Part shown: positions 42,483 to 51,059 of the stretch, one piece after another
How the letters are laid out: each line of letters begins with the position of its first letter
Numbering within the stretch: position 1 is the stretch's first letter
Translations under genes and position numbers: made by a program
DNA from: Candidatus Ruthia magnifica str. Cm (Calyptogena magnifica)
GTDB taxonomy: Bacteria > Pseudomonadota > Gammaproteobacteria > PS1 > Pseudothioglobaceae
DNA length: 64,000 bases
Assembly: GCF_000015105.1 (NCBI RefSeq)
Contig: NC_008610.1
Span: forward strand, 372,001-436,000
Direction: 5' to 3'
The notes under the pieces: generated by a model
The model's database searches: none
Seen by the model: only the letters and a program-made list of their open reading frames with translations
Told to the model about the DNA's origin: nothing

Positions 42483-43358
42483 ATGTTAAGTAAATATTTA
42501 TTGGTTTTGATTGTATTATTTTCTCAGGTGAGTATTGCGTTCATTCCCAATATACTGCAATTACCAGAATTACCTATGTTTGGTGATTTTAACCCGAACC
42601 AGCTTAGAAGAAATTTCAATAAATTTATAGGTATTGAGCCTGACTATGCTCGTGAAGCACGTATGGTTCTTCAAATTGAAGACGCTGTTTTAGATGGGGA
42701 GGTTGAATACCTAACCTTAAAAAATAAGAATCAAGTTTTTAGTATTTATATACAAAGCGAGTTAGATAAATCTAAAGGTGGGGTGATTATTTTGCACAAT
42801 CGTGGACAACACGCGAATTGGGGTGATTTGATCAAGCCACTTAGAGTTGGACTTGCAGAAAAAGGTTGGGATACTTTGTCAGTACAAATGCCAGTATTGG
42901 ATAAACAGGCAAAATATTATGATTACGTTTCTATTTTTCCATATGCTCATGAGCGCATAGAAGCAGCGATTAATTTTTACAAACAGCTTGGTATTGATAA
43001 TATTATTCTAATAGGTCATAGTTGTGGTGCTCATATGTCAATGAGTTATATTGATAAGTTTGGTGATGATAAATTTTCAGCTTATGTTGGTATTGGTATG
43101 GGTGCCACTGATTATAAGCAAAAAATGGTTAAGCCATTTCCATTGGATAAAATGCACATCCCAGTATTAGATGTATTTTCTGAAAATGATTTTGCTAGTG
43201 TTATTCGTCTTGCAAAGTTTAGAAAGGTTTTAGTGGAGGCTACTGGCAATACGCACAGTGCACAATTAGTTATTGAAAATGCAGGTCACTATTATCAAGA
43301 ACAAGGTGCGGCTAAAAATCTAACTAATCAAGTGGGTATCTGGCTTGATACGCTGTAA
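42483..43358 (+). CDS. DUF3530 family alpha/beta-hydrolase-like exported protein
   Basis: The 291-residue protein begins with a signal peptide (MLSKYLLVLIVLFSQVSIAF). An alpha/beta-hydrolase core follows. It has VIILHNRGQHANWGDLIKPL, the nucleophile elbow IGHSCGAHMSM (about 178-188), an acid candidate in VLDVFSENDFAS and a histidine in ENAGHYYQE. This matches DUF3530, a proteobacterial family of unknown substrate. An AGGAGAG ribosome site precedes ATG 42483. Dead genes lie on both sides, so its survival suggests selection. It is followed by a strong hairpin. Confidence 0.82.
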   Translation: MLSKYLLVLIVLFSQVSIAFIPNILQLPELPMFGDFNPNQLRRNFNKFIGIEPDYAREARMVLQIEDAVLDGEVEYLTLKNKNQVFSIYIQSELDKSKGGVIILHNRGQHANWGDLIKPLRVGLAEKGWDTLSVQMPVLDKQAKYYDYVSIFPYAHERIEAAINFYKQLGIDNIILIGHSCGAHMSMSYIDKFGDDKFSAYVGIGMGATDYKQKMVKPFPLDKMHIPVLDVFSENDFASVIRLAKFRKVLVEATGNTHSAQLVIENAGHYYQEQGAAKNLTNQVGIWLDTL

Positions 43359-43385
43359 ATTTTTGTACCTAAAGTTTTACAAAAA

Positions 43386-43423
43386 ACAAACTTCATTTTA
43401 TTTTAAAATAAGGTGAAGTTTGT
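43386..43423 (+). terminator. Hairpin after the DUF3530 gene
   Basis: A 38-base inverted repeat (outer arms ACAAACTTCA and TGAAGTTTGT; inner arms AT-rich with two G-U pairs) lies 27 bases after the stop. There is an A-run before it but no long T-run after it on the plus strand. It could serve as terminator or mRNA 3' stabiliser. Confidence 0.6.
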
Positions 43424-43632
43424 CTAGAATTTTAAATAATCTAATTCTTGTTGAAAAAAATTAGTAAGTTTTCTGGCTTTAATATTTAAAAAGCCTCTAA
43501 GTTGATTGCCAGTGTGGTTTTTAACCAATTGGCCTGGGTTTGTGTTGGGTTTAAAAAGCGTTGTTGATAGAGGACGTGAAACCAATAATTGCCTATTTTT
43601 ACTAATACACCATAATTGGTATCTTTTGTCAT
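43424..43632 (-). pseudogene. Small unrecognised gene with one frameshift
   Basis: The ATG at 43632 opens MTKDTNYGVLVKIGNYWFHV in one frame. The neighbouring frame carries LLVSRPLSTTLFKPN, then PGQLVKNHTGNQLRGFLN and KARKLTNFFQQELDYLKF to a TAG at 43424. Together they look like a protein of about 68 residues with a single frame change. The second frame looks more natural. No family was recognised, so it could be a recently lost small gene. Confidence 0.4.
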
Positions 43633-43779
43633 TTTTTACAAACTATTATGCGTCTAAAAGTTACCATACTGATAGCTAATTTTAATTAAATAATGATTAA
43701 TCAAGCTAAAATAGCTAAGATTCTTAACAAGTGACTTGTGTTCAGTTTTAGAAATCATTTAATCTATTTATAAAATTGA

Positions 43780-44318
43780 TTTTTTCATCAATTCCTGTAC
43801 TCATTAGCTTGATAAGTTAGTTTTAAGAGCTTCATAAGCTTTTTATCAATTTGAGATCTAATTAATCGTAAAGTTAGAAAATCAATATGGACTGTCATAC
43901 GCCTAATTTGATGATTCTTACCTTCGGTGAAGGTTAACTCAATTCAAGAAGTGAGGATATTTTTACGTATACGTATGGGTTGCATACGATTTTACAGTCA
44001 ACTTAGTTGTTTGGTAATTTTTGCTTTTGAGGATTTAATTTTAGCATCTTTTAATACAATATCAAGCATCAGGCTATTAATATTAGCATTAGTAATATTG
44101 TCATCAACTTGCATAATATAGGTTTTTTCCTTATCAAATTTTTGATTGGAAATTTTATGTTGTAATTTATCATCATCAGTCAATATAATTGAACTTTATG
44201 AGTCTTTGTCTATCAGTTTAATAGGACAAATATCTTTCATAGTAATATAAAACCAGACAAGGTATTATACTTTCACCATTAAATTGGTATAAAACGCTAA
44301 ATGGCTTGTTAAAGATAG
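43780..44318 (-). pseudogene. rluE: 23S rRNA pseudouridine synthase RluE remnant
   Basis: Minus-strand frames give NKPFSVLYQFNGES, then LIDKDS, stop, SSIILTDDDKLQHKI (family GRLDxDSEGLLLLTDDGxL). EKTYIMQVDDNITNANI follows, and finally LTFTEGKNHQIRRMTVHIDF and TLRLIRSQIDKKLMKL (family EGxNRQVRRMTAxVGxPTLRLIR). The catalytic Asp region survives as IDKDS, but stops and shifts disrupt it. RluE makes pseudouridine 2457 in 23S rRNA and is dispensable in E. coli. The remnant's 5' end abuts the ratA stop. Confidence 0.82.
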
Positions 44319-44321
44319 GTT

Positions 44322-44753
44322 TTAGCTATAGACTTGTTTGGCCCTTGTTACAAACGCATCCAGTTGAGAATTGGCAATCGAAGTAAAAATGGGCGATATG
44401 GCGATGTCTACTAGTTTTGATGAAAAATTAAACGCCAAATTGAGTTCAATTTTGCAGGCGTTACTACTTAGTTTTGTAAATATCCAAGCACCATTTAGAT
44501 ATTTAAATGGCCCCTCCTTAAGTCGCATATCAATTTTTTTATGGGGGATTAAAGTATTGATTGTTGTGAAAGTTTGATTGAAAACCCCTTTATTAATTTT
44601 AACCGAAGCTATAATTTGGTCATTAGATTGTTTTAAAATAGAAGCATCTGAACACCAATTAAGAAATTGAGGGTATTGATTAACTTGATTAATTAATTGA
44701 TACATTTGTTCACAAGAATAAGTAACAATAGCATTTTTAGAAATATGATGCAT
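44322..44753 (-). CDS. ratA: RatA family START/polyketide-cyclase-like protein (coenzyme Q-binding domain)
   Basis: The 143-residue protein is a single START-like (Coq10/RatA) domain beginning MHHISKNAIVTYSCEQMYQLI, close to E. coli RatA. EGPFKYLNGAWIFTKL and the C-terminal FVTRAKQVYS are typical. RatA was described as an inhibitor of 70S formation, while relatives bind quinones. The role here is uncertain. I prefer the start at 44753; an in-frame ATG pair at 44795 would put 44 bases inside smpB. The 44753 start codon overlaps the smpB start codon on the other strand. Confidence 0.88.
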   Translation of the reverse strand: MHHISKNAIVTYSCEQMYQLINQVNQYPQFLNWCSDASILKQSNDQIIASVKINKGVFNQTFTTINTLIPHKKIDMRLKEGPFKYLNGAWIFTKLSSNACKIELNLAFNFSSKLVDIAISPIFTSIANSQLDAFVTRAKQVYS

Positions 44754-45249
44754 GGCTAAAAACAATAAAAAAATAAAAACAAGTTTAAACATCATTGCGC
44801 TTAATAAAAAGGCAAGACATAACTATTTTATCGAACAAACCTTAGAAGCTGGTTTAAGTTTAGAGGGTTGGGAAGTAAAAAGCTTGCGAGACTCTAAAGT
44901 CCAAATCAAAGAAAGTTATGTTATTTTAAAAAATAACGAACTATTTTTGTTTGGTGCACATATTTCACCACTTAAGAGCGTGTCAACACATGTTAATTCC
45001 GACTCTACTCGTACTCGAAAATTATTACTCAATCGTTTAGAAATTAATCGTATTAAAGACAATATTAACCAAAAAGGAGCCACTATTGTACCACTTAAGC
45101 TTTATTGGGCTAGGGGCAAGGTGAAGTTAGAAATTGGCATGGCTAAGGGTAAAAAATCTCATGACAAACGTCAAGACATTAAGTTAAAAGATTGGCAAAG
45201 AGACAAGCAAAGAACGCTAAAAGAGACAAATAAAATTTTTAATTTTTAG
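44752..45249 (+). CDS. smpB: SsrA-binding protein SmpB
   Basis: SmpB delivers tmRNA to stalled ribosomes in trans-translation. The 165-residue length is typical. Core blocks are LNKKARHNYFIEQTLEAGL, GWEVKSLRDSKVQI, YVILKNNELFLFGAHISP and GKKSHDKRQDIKLKDWQRD, the last being the C-terminal tail that enters the decoding centre. The gene diverges from ratA with the two ATG codons sharing the sequence CATG, so it has almost no private upstream region. No clear ribosome binding site is visible. Confidence 0.97.
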   Translation: MAKNNKKIKTSLNIIALNKKARHNYFIEQTLEAGLSLEGWEVKSLRDSKVQIKESYVILKNNELFLFGAHISPLKSVSTHVNSDSTRTRKLLLNRLEINRIKDNINQKGATIVPLKLYWARGKVKLEIGMAKGKKSHDKRQDIKLKDWQRDKQRTLKETNKIFNF

Positions 45250-45321
45250 TTTTGATTGGTGATTATTTATTTTTTATAAATTTGTAATTTACTAAGAAAA
45301 ATGCCTTTATAATTTGAAGGT

Positions 45322-45404
45322 CTAAATGTTGGAGGTTGGCAATAGATAGTTTTTATTTGCTTTTCATTCTCTACCTCCTTTAATGGCCAACCTTTAGCAT
45401 TTAG
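45322..45404. promoter_or_regulatory. Long stem-loop in the HU gene leader
   Basis: CTAAATGTTGGAGGTTGGC (45322-45340) and GCCAACCTTTAGCATTTAG (45386-45404) can form an uninterrupted 19-base stem with three G-U pairs. The stem closes a 45-base loop that is rich in T and contains ACCTCC. It ends 33 bases before the HU start codon and has no strong T-run tail. It may be a leader structure controlling HU, a small RNA or a remnant of a mobile element. The pairing is seen; any function is inferred. Confidence 0.55.
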
Positions 45405-45437
45405 TATTTTTACAAATTAATTTTTCGAGGAGAAAAA

Positions 45438-45713
45438 ATGAATAAATCAGAATTAATCGATGCAATTGCATTAGCAGCAAACTTATCTAAAGTAGACGCC
45501 TCTCGTGCATTAAATGCAACAACAGATGCTATTACTGGTGCTATGGCTAGTAGTGATGGTGTGCAACTTACTGGCTTTGGTAGTTTTGTTGTCAGAAATC
45601 GTGCAGCACGTACAGGTCGTAATCCACAAACAGGTGCAACGATTCAAATCAAAGCATCAAAAGTGGCTGCTTTCAAAGCAGGCAAAGCATTAAAGGAAGC
45701 GGTTAATAAGTAG
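45438..45713 (+). CDS. hup: HU family DNA-binding protein
   Basis: HU is a histone-like protein that bends DNA and organises the nucleoid. The 91-residue product shows MNKSELIDAIALAANLSKVDASRAL at the start, and the beta-arm signature GFGSFVVRNRAARTGRNPQTG. KAFKAGKALKEAVN-like residues close it. It has a GAGGAG ribosome site and is followed by a strong terminator, so it is probably a single-gene transcript. HU and IHF subunits are hard to separate, but the arm sequence favours HU-beta. Confidence 0.96.
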   Translation: MNKSELIDAIALAANLSKVDASRALNATTDAITGAMASSDGVQLTGFGSFVVRNRAARTGRNPQTGATIQIKASKVAAFKAGKALKEAVNK

Positions 45714-45730
45714 ACTTATTAATTAGTTTT

Positions 45731-45757
45731 AAAAAGCACCTTTAGGTGCTTTTTTAT
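45731..45757 (+). terminator. Rho-independent terminator of the HU gene
   Basis: AAAAAGCACC and GGTGCTTTTT form a 10-base perfect stem with a 4-base loop followed by T residues, 18 bases after the HU stop. Confidence 0.92.
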
Positions 45758-45808
45758 GTCTAAAATTTAGAAAAATTTTCGTTTTATTTACGATTAGTGG
45801 AGATTTCT

Positions 45809-46234
45809 ATGGAACGTACTTTATCAATTATCAAACCAGATGCGGTTGCAAAAAACATAATCGGTCAAATCTATTCTCGTTTTGAAGAAGCTGGTTTTAA
45901 AATTGTTGCCAGCAAAATGATTCATCTTGATAATTATTTGGCAGGTGGTTTTTATGCAGTGCATAAGAATCGTCCATTTTATGGTGAGTTGATTGAATTT
46001 ATGACATCTGGCCCAGTAATGGTTCAGGTTTTAGAAGGGGAAAATGTTGTTGTTAGACATCGTGAAATTATGGGCACTACTAATCCTAAAGAGGCTGATT
46101 CAGGCACTATTCGTGCTGATTTTGCAAAGTCTTTAGATGAAAATGCAGTACATGGCTCTGATTCTTTAGAAAATGCAGCTATTGAAATCGAGTATTTTTT
46201 TGGCAAAGATGGTGTATTCCCAAGAACTCGTTAA
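45809..46234 (+). CDS. ndk: Nucleoside diphosphate kinase
   Basis: Ndk exchanges terminal phosphates among nucleoside di- and triphosphates. The 141-residue protein starts [21 protein letters not shown] and ends with the conserved catalytic region [21 protein letters not shown], whose His is the phospho-acceptor. The ATG at 45809 has a GTGGAG site 7 bases upstream and gives the family N-terminus; a GTG at 45797 is in frame but is itself part of that site. The gene is followed closely by rlmN, a common order in this class. Confidence 0.97.
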   Translation: MERTLSIIKPDAVAKNIIGQIYSRFEEAGFKIVASKMIHLDNYLAGGFYAVHKNRPFYGELIEFMTSGPVMVQVLEGENVVVRHREIMGTTNPKEADSGTIRADFAKSLDENAVHGSDSLENAAIEIEYFFGKDGVFPRTR

Positions 46235-46282
46235 CACTAATACACCTTTCTTGTATTAAGCAAGGATTGATGCAAAAAATAT

Positions 46283-47353
46283 ATGAATAAGAAAAATCTT
46301 TTAAGTTTTAATCAGAATGCACTGAATGATTTTTTTGTGGGTTTAGGTGAAAAGCCTTATCGTACTAAGCAAATCATGCAGTGGATTTATAAAGATCATG
46401 AGTTTGATTTTGAAAAAATGCTTAATTTTAGTAAATCTCTAAGAGATGAATTAAGTAAGGTAGTTTGTGTTGAGTTGCTCAGAGTTGTTAAACAAAATTT
46501 TATTCTAGATGGGGTAATTAAATGGGTATTGGCATTGGATAAAAACAATCATATTGAAATGATTTATATCCCTGAAAAAAACCGTGGCACACTTTGTATT
46601 TCTTCCCAAGTTGGCTGTGGCTTGGCTTGTACTTTTTGCTCAACTGGTATGCAAGGGTTTAACAAAAATCTCACAACGGCTGAGATTATTGCCCAAGTAT
46701 TGATTGCCAGTAGGTATCTTAATTCCAAAACCAAACGTATTTCTAATGTTGTGTTTATGGGTATGGGCGAGCCTTTATTAAATGAACACGCAGTGTATAA
46801 TGCTTGTGATTTATTACTTGATGATTTGGCGTTTGGTTTATCCAGGCGTAAGGTGACCATTTCTACTTCTGGTGTGGTACCAGCTATGCTACGTATGAGT
46901 GAACGAACTCCTGTGAGTTTAGCTGTTTCCTTGCATGCATCTGATGATCATCTGCGAAATGAATTAGTACCTATTAATCAAAAATATTCACTTGAAGAAT
47001 TGCTAAAGGCTTGCAAAGTGTATTTGCAAGCTGGCACTCAGAAGCGCCATATTTTGTTTGAATATGTCATGCTTAAGGGTGTGAACGATTCTATTGAACA
47101 TGCTAATAAGTTAGTAAAATTATTAAAAGGTATTTCGGCTAAAATAAACCTAATTCCATTTAATTCATTTGAGAAAACTCAATATCAAACATCAAGTGCA
47201 CAGACCATTGAAAAGTTTCAAAATATTTTATATCATCAAGGCATTCGCACCATGACGCGCCGCACTCGTGGTGAAGATATTGGTGGCGCTTGCGGGCAAT
47301 TGGCTGGAAAAGTGTTGGATAAAACCAAAAGAACTTATGATAGAAGGCATTGA
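46283..47353 (+). CDS. rlmN: Dual-specificity 23S rRNA/tRNA adenine-C2 methyltransferase
   Basis: Radical SAM enzyme that methylates A2503 of 23S rRNA and A37 of some tRNAs. The 356-residue sequence has the cluster-binding CGLACTFCSTGMQG (about 113-126), SNVVFMGMGEPLLN, and near the C-terminus the methyl-carrying cysteine in GGACGQLAG. Length is normal. The stop is TGA, and the following small gene starts inside its last codons with a 17-base overlap. Confidence 0.97.
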   Translation: MNKKNLLSFNQNALNDFFVGLGEKPYRTKQIMQWIYKDHEFDFEKMLNFSKSLRDELSKVVCVELLRVVKQNFILDGVIKWVLALDKNNHIEMIYIPEKNRGTLCISSQVGCGLACTFCSTGMQGFNKNLTTAEIIAQVLIASRYLNSKTKRISNVVFMGMGEPLLNEHAVYNACDLLLDDLAFGLSRRKVTISTSGVVPAMLRMSERTPVSLAVSLHASDDHLRNELVPINQKYSLEELLKACKVYLQAGTQKRHILFEYVMLKGVNDSIEHANKLVKLLKGISAKINLIPFNSFEKTQYQTSSAQTIEKFQNILYHQGIRTMTRRTRGEDIGGACGQLAGKVLDKTKRTYDRRH

Positions 47354-47642
47354 TTACTATCCCAAAAAAAGAAATAAAAAGCTTAAATTAAAATGGTGGA
47401 TACTACTTATTTTGGCTTTTATGATAAGTATTTTTTGGTATTTAAATCAAAAATATGACACTAAAAAAATAAAAGAAGCACCTATTTTAATTATTATTAG
47501 TAAGGGCGAAAAAGAACAAAAAGAGATTACGAGTACCGTTATAATTGATAATCATTCATCGCTTGATTCAGATTCTAATAAAAAAATTATTAACCCAAAA
47601 GCACTAGATGAAGCAATTTATAATTATATCAAAAAGAATTAA
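47337..47642 (+). CDS. Small single-pass membrane protein of unknown function
   Basis: The 101-residue product has a strongly basic N-terminus ([12 protein letters not shown]), then one membrane helix (about residues 18-36). A soluble, Lys/Ser/Asp-rich tail of about 60 residues follows, ending IYNYIKKN. It overlaps rlmN by 17 bases and shares TAATG with ispG, so it is translated within an operon. In many gammaproteobacteria this slot holds pilF and rodZ, and RodZ also has a basic segment before a single helix. It could be a much-reduced RodZ tail, but the helix-turn-helix is absent and similarity is not shown. Confidence 0.72.
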   Translation: MIEGIDYYPKKRNKKLKLKWWILLILAFMISIFWYLNQKYDTKKIKEAPILIIISKGEKEQKEITSTVIIDNHSSLDSDSNKKIINPKALDEAIYNYIKKN

Positions 47643-48718
47643 TGAAGCCAGTATATATAATTCAAAGAAGAAAATCTAAACAAGTATTTGTAGGTGATGT
47701 TGCAATTGGTGGTGATGCGCCAATTTCAGTACAAAGTATGACTAATACTGAAACGACTGATGTCAAGGCAACAGTTGCGCAAATACAGGCCATTCAAAAT
47801 GCAGGTGCTGACTTGGTACGTGTATCTGTACCGACAATAGATGCGGCAGAAGCTTTTAAAATCATAAAGAAACAGGTCAATATTCCATTGATTTCTGATA
47901 TCCATTTTGATTACAAAATTGCACTCAAGGTAGCAGAATATGGCGCCGATTGTCTGCGAATCAACCCAGGCAATATTGGACGAGAAGACAGAATAAGAGA
48001 AGTAGTGGCAGCAGCTATAGACCATAATATTCCCATTAGAATTGGTGTAAATGCAGGTTCTTTGGAAAAAGATTTGCAAAAAAAATACACAGAGCCAACG
48101 CCTGAGGCAATGGTTGAATCTGCCTTTAGGCAGATTGACATTTTAGATAAACTAAATTTTGATAATTTTAAGATTTCACTCAAGGCCAGTGAAATTTTTA
48201 TGACTGTATTTGCTTATCAGCAACTAGCTTCTCAAATTGATAATCCATTACATTTAGGTATTACTGAAGCAGGATCTCTGCGTTTTGGTACGATTAAATC
48301 TTCGATTGGCTTGGGTTTGTTATTATCAGAAGGTATTGGTGATACAATTAGAATTTCTTTAGCCTCTGATCCAGTTGATGAAGTACGTGTTGGTTTTGAT
48401 ATTTTAAAATCTTTAAATTTACGCTCAAAAGGAGTTAATTTAATTGCTTGTCCATCGTGCTCTAGACAGAAATTTGATGTGATTAAAATAGTTAATGAGT
48501 TGGAGTCTCGTCTTGAAGGCATTACTGCGCCAATTGATGTGGCAGTGATTGGTTGTGTGGTTAATGGGCCCGGTGAAGCAAAGGCAGTGTCAGTCGGCTT
48601 AATAGGTGGTGAGCCGAATCTTTTGTATCTTGATGGTAAAACCCATTCTAAAATAACTAATGAAAATTTGGTGAATGAACTTGAAGCTCAGGTTAGAAAT
48701 AGGCTTAAAAGCCCTTAA
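47642..48718 (+). CDS. ispG: 4-hydroxy-3-methylbut-2-en-1-yl diphosphate synthase
   Basis: IspG (GcpE) is the iron-sulfur enzyme of the penultimate step in the methylerythritol phosphate route to isoprenoids. The 358-residue protein shows [34 protein letters not shown] and the cluster cysteines in IACPSCSRQ and [12 protein letters not shown]. Its start overlaps the preceding stop (TAATG). The 3' end overlaps the convergent DUF2062 gene by 14 bases. Dxs, the first enzyme of the same pathway, is encoded nearby on the other strand. Confidence 0.97.
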   Translation: MKPVYIIQRRKSKQVFVGDVAIGGDAPISVQSMTNTETTDVKATVAQIQAIQNAGADLVRVSVPTIDAAEAFKIIKKQVNIPLISDIHFDYKIALKVAEYGADCLRINPGNIGREDRIREVVAAAIDHNIPIRIGVNAGSLEKDLQKKYTEPTPEAMVESAFRQIDILDKLNFDNFKISLKASEIFMTVFAYQQLASQIDNPLHLGITEAGSLRFGTIKSSIGLGLLLSEGIGDTIRISLASDPVDEVRVGFDILKSLNLRSKGVNLIACPSCSRQKFDVIKIVNELESRLEGITAPIDVAVIGCVVNGPGEAKAVSVGLIGGEPNLLYLDGKTHSKITNENLVNELEAQVRNRLKSP

Positions 48719-49199
48719 CCCTTTTGTAAACCTTGTAGCGATAAATAAATTGTATCAATAAATAGCTAAGTACTGAACTGACGATAGAAACAATCAAACA
48801 CCCAAGTAAGAAAGGCTGCCAAATAACATTAAATACTTGCCAAACATACTCAAGTGACATAACAAGGTCTTTCTCGATACTAACATCCAAGATCCAAGAA
48901 CCAAGTTTATAGCAACCATAAAAAATAACTGGCATAGTAATAGGATTGGTAATCCAAACTAGTGCAATAGATAGTGGTAAGTTTGCACTAGATATAACTG
49001 CAATTGGTGCAGCCAATAGCATTTGGAAGGGTATGGGAATAAATGCACAAAATAGCCCAATTGCAAATGCTTTAGAGATAGATTTTCTATTAAAGTTCCA
49101 CAAGCTTGAATGATGTAAATGCTTACCAAGCCAGCCTAAATGCTTATGATTTTTTAACTCATCTGGATTAGGACTGTAGCGTTTTAATAGTTTTTTCAT
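48705..49199 (-). CDS. DUF2062 domain-containing membrane protein
   Basis: The 164-residue protein has an amphipathic N-terminus ([25 protein letters not shown]). Two or three membrane helices follow, with the DUF2062 hallmarks [20 protein letters not shown] and [19 protein letters not shown]. The family is common in proteobacteria and its function is unknown. Its ATG overlaps the dxs stop (ATGA), so it is translationally coupled to dxs. It converges on ispG with overlapping ends. Confidence 0.88.
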   Translation of the reverse strand: MKKLLKRYSPNPDELKNHKHLGWLGKHLHHSSLWNFNRKSISKAFAIGLFCAFIPIPFQMLLAAPIAVISSANLPLSIALVWITNPITMPVIFYGCYKLGSWILDVSIEKDLVMSLEYVWQVFNVIWQPFLLGCLIVSIVSSVLSYLLIQFIYRYKVYKRVKGF

Positions 49200-51001
49200 G
49201 AATGTACAGCATTTATAATGCCTATTTCGTTTAATTCATACAAATCATACAATTCTTGTTGCTCACCTTGCTCGCTGAATTTGTCTTGCAAGCCTAAAAT
49301 GCTTAAAGGTGTGTTGATATTTTTTTGATGTAGCAGTTCACTGATTGCACTGCCTGCACCACCTATGATGACATTATCTTCAATAGAGATAAGTTTGGTG
49401 TGTGAACTGGCTAATTTAATAATTAGTGCTTTATCAAGCGGCTTAACAAAACGCATATCAACCACAGTTGCATTTAGTTTTTTACCTGCGGTAAGTGCAC
49501 TTTTGACCATAATACCAAAAGCAAAAATTGCTACATTAGAGCCTTCAAGTATAATTTTTGCTTTACCCAATGGAATTTTCTCATCAGTGATGTAATTTTT
49601 AATATCTGATGTTCCTTTAGGGTAGCGTATACAAATAGTACCGTTAGTTTCAAATGCAGTATTAAACATTTGATACATTTGCATTGCATTGCTTGGCACC
49701 ATAATAGTTAAGTTGGGAATGCATCTTAAAAAACTCAAATCAAAACTGCCTGCATGGGTTGCGCCATCACTTCCTACTAATCCAGCTCGGTCAATTGCAA
49801 AAATAACATTTAGATTTTGCAATGCAATGTCATGAATAAGTTGATCATAACCACGTTGCAAAAAAGTAGAATAGATAGCTATTATCGGTTTTAAACCTTG
49901 AGTGGCAAGTCCACCTGCAAAAGTAATAGCATGCTGTTCTGCAATACCCACATCAAAATATTGCTTAGGATAATTTTTTTTAAATTCGCTCATACCAGAT
50001 CCAGTGCACATAGCAGGCGTAATAGCAATTAGGTTTTTATGATGAAGTGCGGTGTTATTTAGCCAAACACCAAATACAGTACTATAACTGGGCAGATTGG
50101 AAGAGTTTGATGAAATAGGTGACACACTATGAAATTTGCACGGATCGTTCTCTGCTGTTTTAAGCCCGTAACCTTTTTTGGTAATAATGTGTAAGAGTCT
50201 TGGTTTTGTTTGTTGTTTTAGGTTTTGTAGCGTTTGGATTAATGTGGGTAAATCATGTCCATCAATAGGCCCAAAATAATCAAGCCCCAACTCCTCAAAT
50301 AAAGTACTAGGCAGAACCATGCCTTTAAGGTGTTCTTCTGAACGTTTGGCAAATTTATGGATTTTAGGCATTTTTTCTAAAAATCCTAGTGACTTTGATT
50401 TCATGATTGAATAAACCTTTCCAGAGATAAGCTTGGTAAGATATTTATTCATAGCACCCACATTTTTTGATATTGACATATCATTGTCATTTAAGATAAT
50501 GAGTAAGTCTGCATCACTATCACCTGCATGATTGAGTGCTTCAAATGACATGCCGCCTGTGAGTGCGCCATCGCCAATCATAGCAATAGATTTACTATTA
50601 TTATTGTTAATACCGTTACCAATAGCAATACCTAAAGCGGCACTAATTGAAGTTGATGAATGTCCAGCACCAAAGCTATCGTGTTTGCTTTCACTACGTT
50701 TTGTAAAACCTGACAAGCCGCCCTTTTGACGTAATGTGTGCATTTTATCAAAACGACCTGTGAGGATTTTATGGGTATAAGCCTGATGCCCAACATCAAA
50801 GACAAAGCTATCATTAGGTGTGTCAAACACATAATGTGTGGCAATGGTCATCTCAATTGTGCCAAGATTGGGCGCTAAGTGGCCACCTGTTTTTTGAATA
50901 CTCTCAATTAAAAACGTACGTACTTCTTCAGCTAAAGATTGCAATTTTGCAATGTCAAGTTGTTTAATATCTAGAGGAGACGTTATTGAATTTAACACCA
51001 A
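49196..51001 (-). CDS. dxs: 1-deoxy-D-xylulose-5-phosphate synthase
   Basis: Thiamine-diphosphate enzyme that condenses pyruvate and glyceraldehyde 3-phosphate at the start of the non-mevalonate isoprenoid pathway. The 601-residue sequence is slightly short of the usual 620. Key blocks are GHQAYTHKILTGR, FGAGHSSTSISAALG, the cofactor motif GDGALTGGMSFEALN...NDNDMSIS, FDVGIAEQHAITFAGG and DRAGLVGSDGATHAG. Loss of length lies in the loop between the first two domains. Its product also feeds thiamine and pyridoxal synthesis. Confidence 0.97.
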   Translation of the reverse strand: MVLNSITSPLDIKQLDIAKLQSLAEEVRTFLIESIQKTGGHLAPNLGTIEMTIATHYVFDTPNDSFVFDVGHQAYTHKILTGRFDKMHTLRQKGGLSGFTKRSESKHDSFGAGHSSTSISAALGIAIGNGINNNNSKSIAMIGDGALTGGMSFEALNHAGDSDADLLIILNDNDMSISKNVGAMNKYLTKLISGKVYSIMKSKSLGFLEKMPKIHKFAKRSEEHLKGMVLPSTLFEELGLDYFGPIDGHDLPTLIQTLQNLKQQTKPRLLHIITKKGYGLKTAENDPCKFHSVSPISSNSSNLPSYSTVFGVWLNNTALHHKNLIAITPAMCTGSGMSEFKKNYPKQYFDVGIAEQHAITFAGGLATQGLKPIIAIYSTFLQRGYDQLIHDIALQNLNVIFAIDRAGLVGSDGATHAGSFDLSFLRCIPNLTIMVPSNAMQMYQMFNTAFETNGTICIRYPKGTSDIKNYITDEKIPLGKAKIILEGSNVAIFAFGIMVKSALTAGKKLNATVVDMRFVKPLDKALIIKLASSHTKLISIEDNVIIGGAGSAISELLHQKNINTPLSILGLQDKFSEQGEQQELYDLYELNEIGIINAVHS

Positions 51002-51059
51002 ATTTAAATTTAACTTAAAAAAACATCATTATACTGGTAATAGTAAGGCTATTTTAAAA

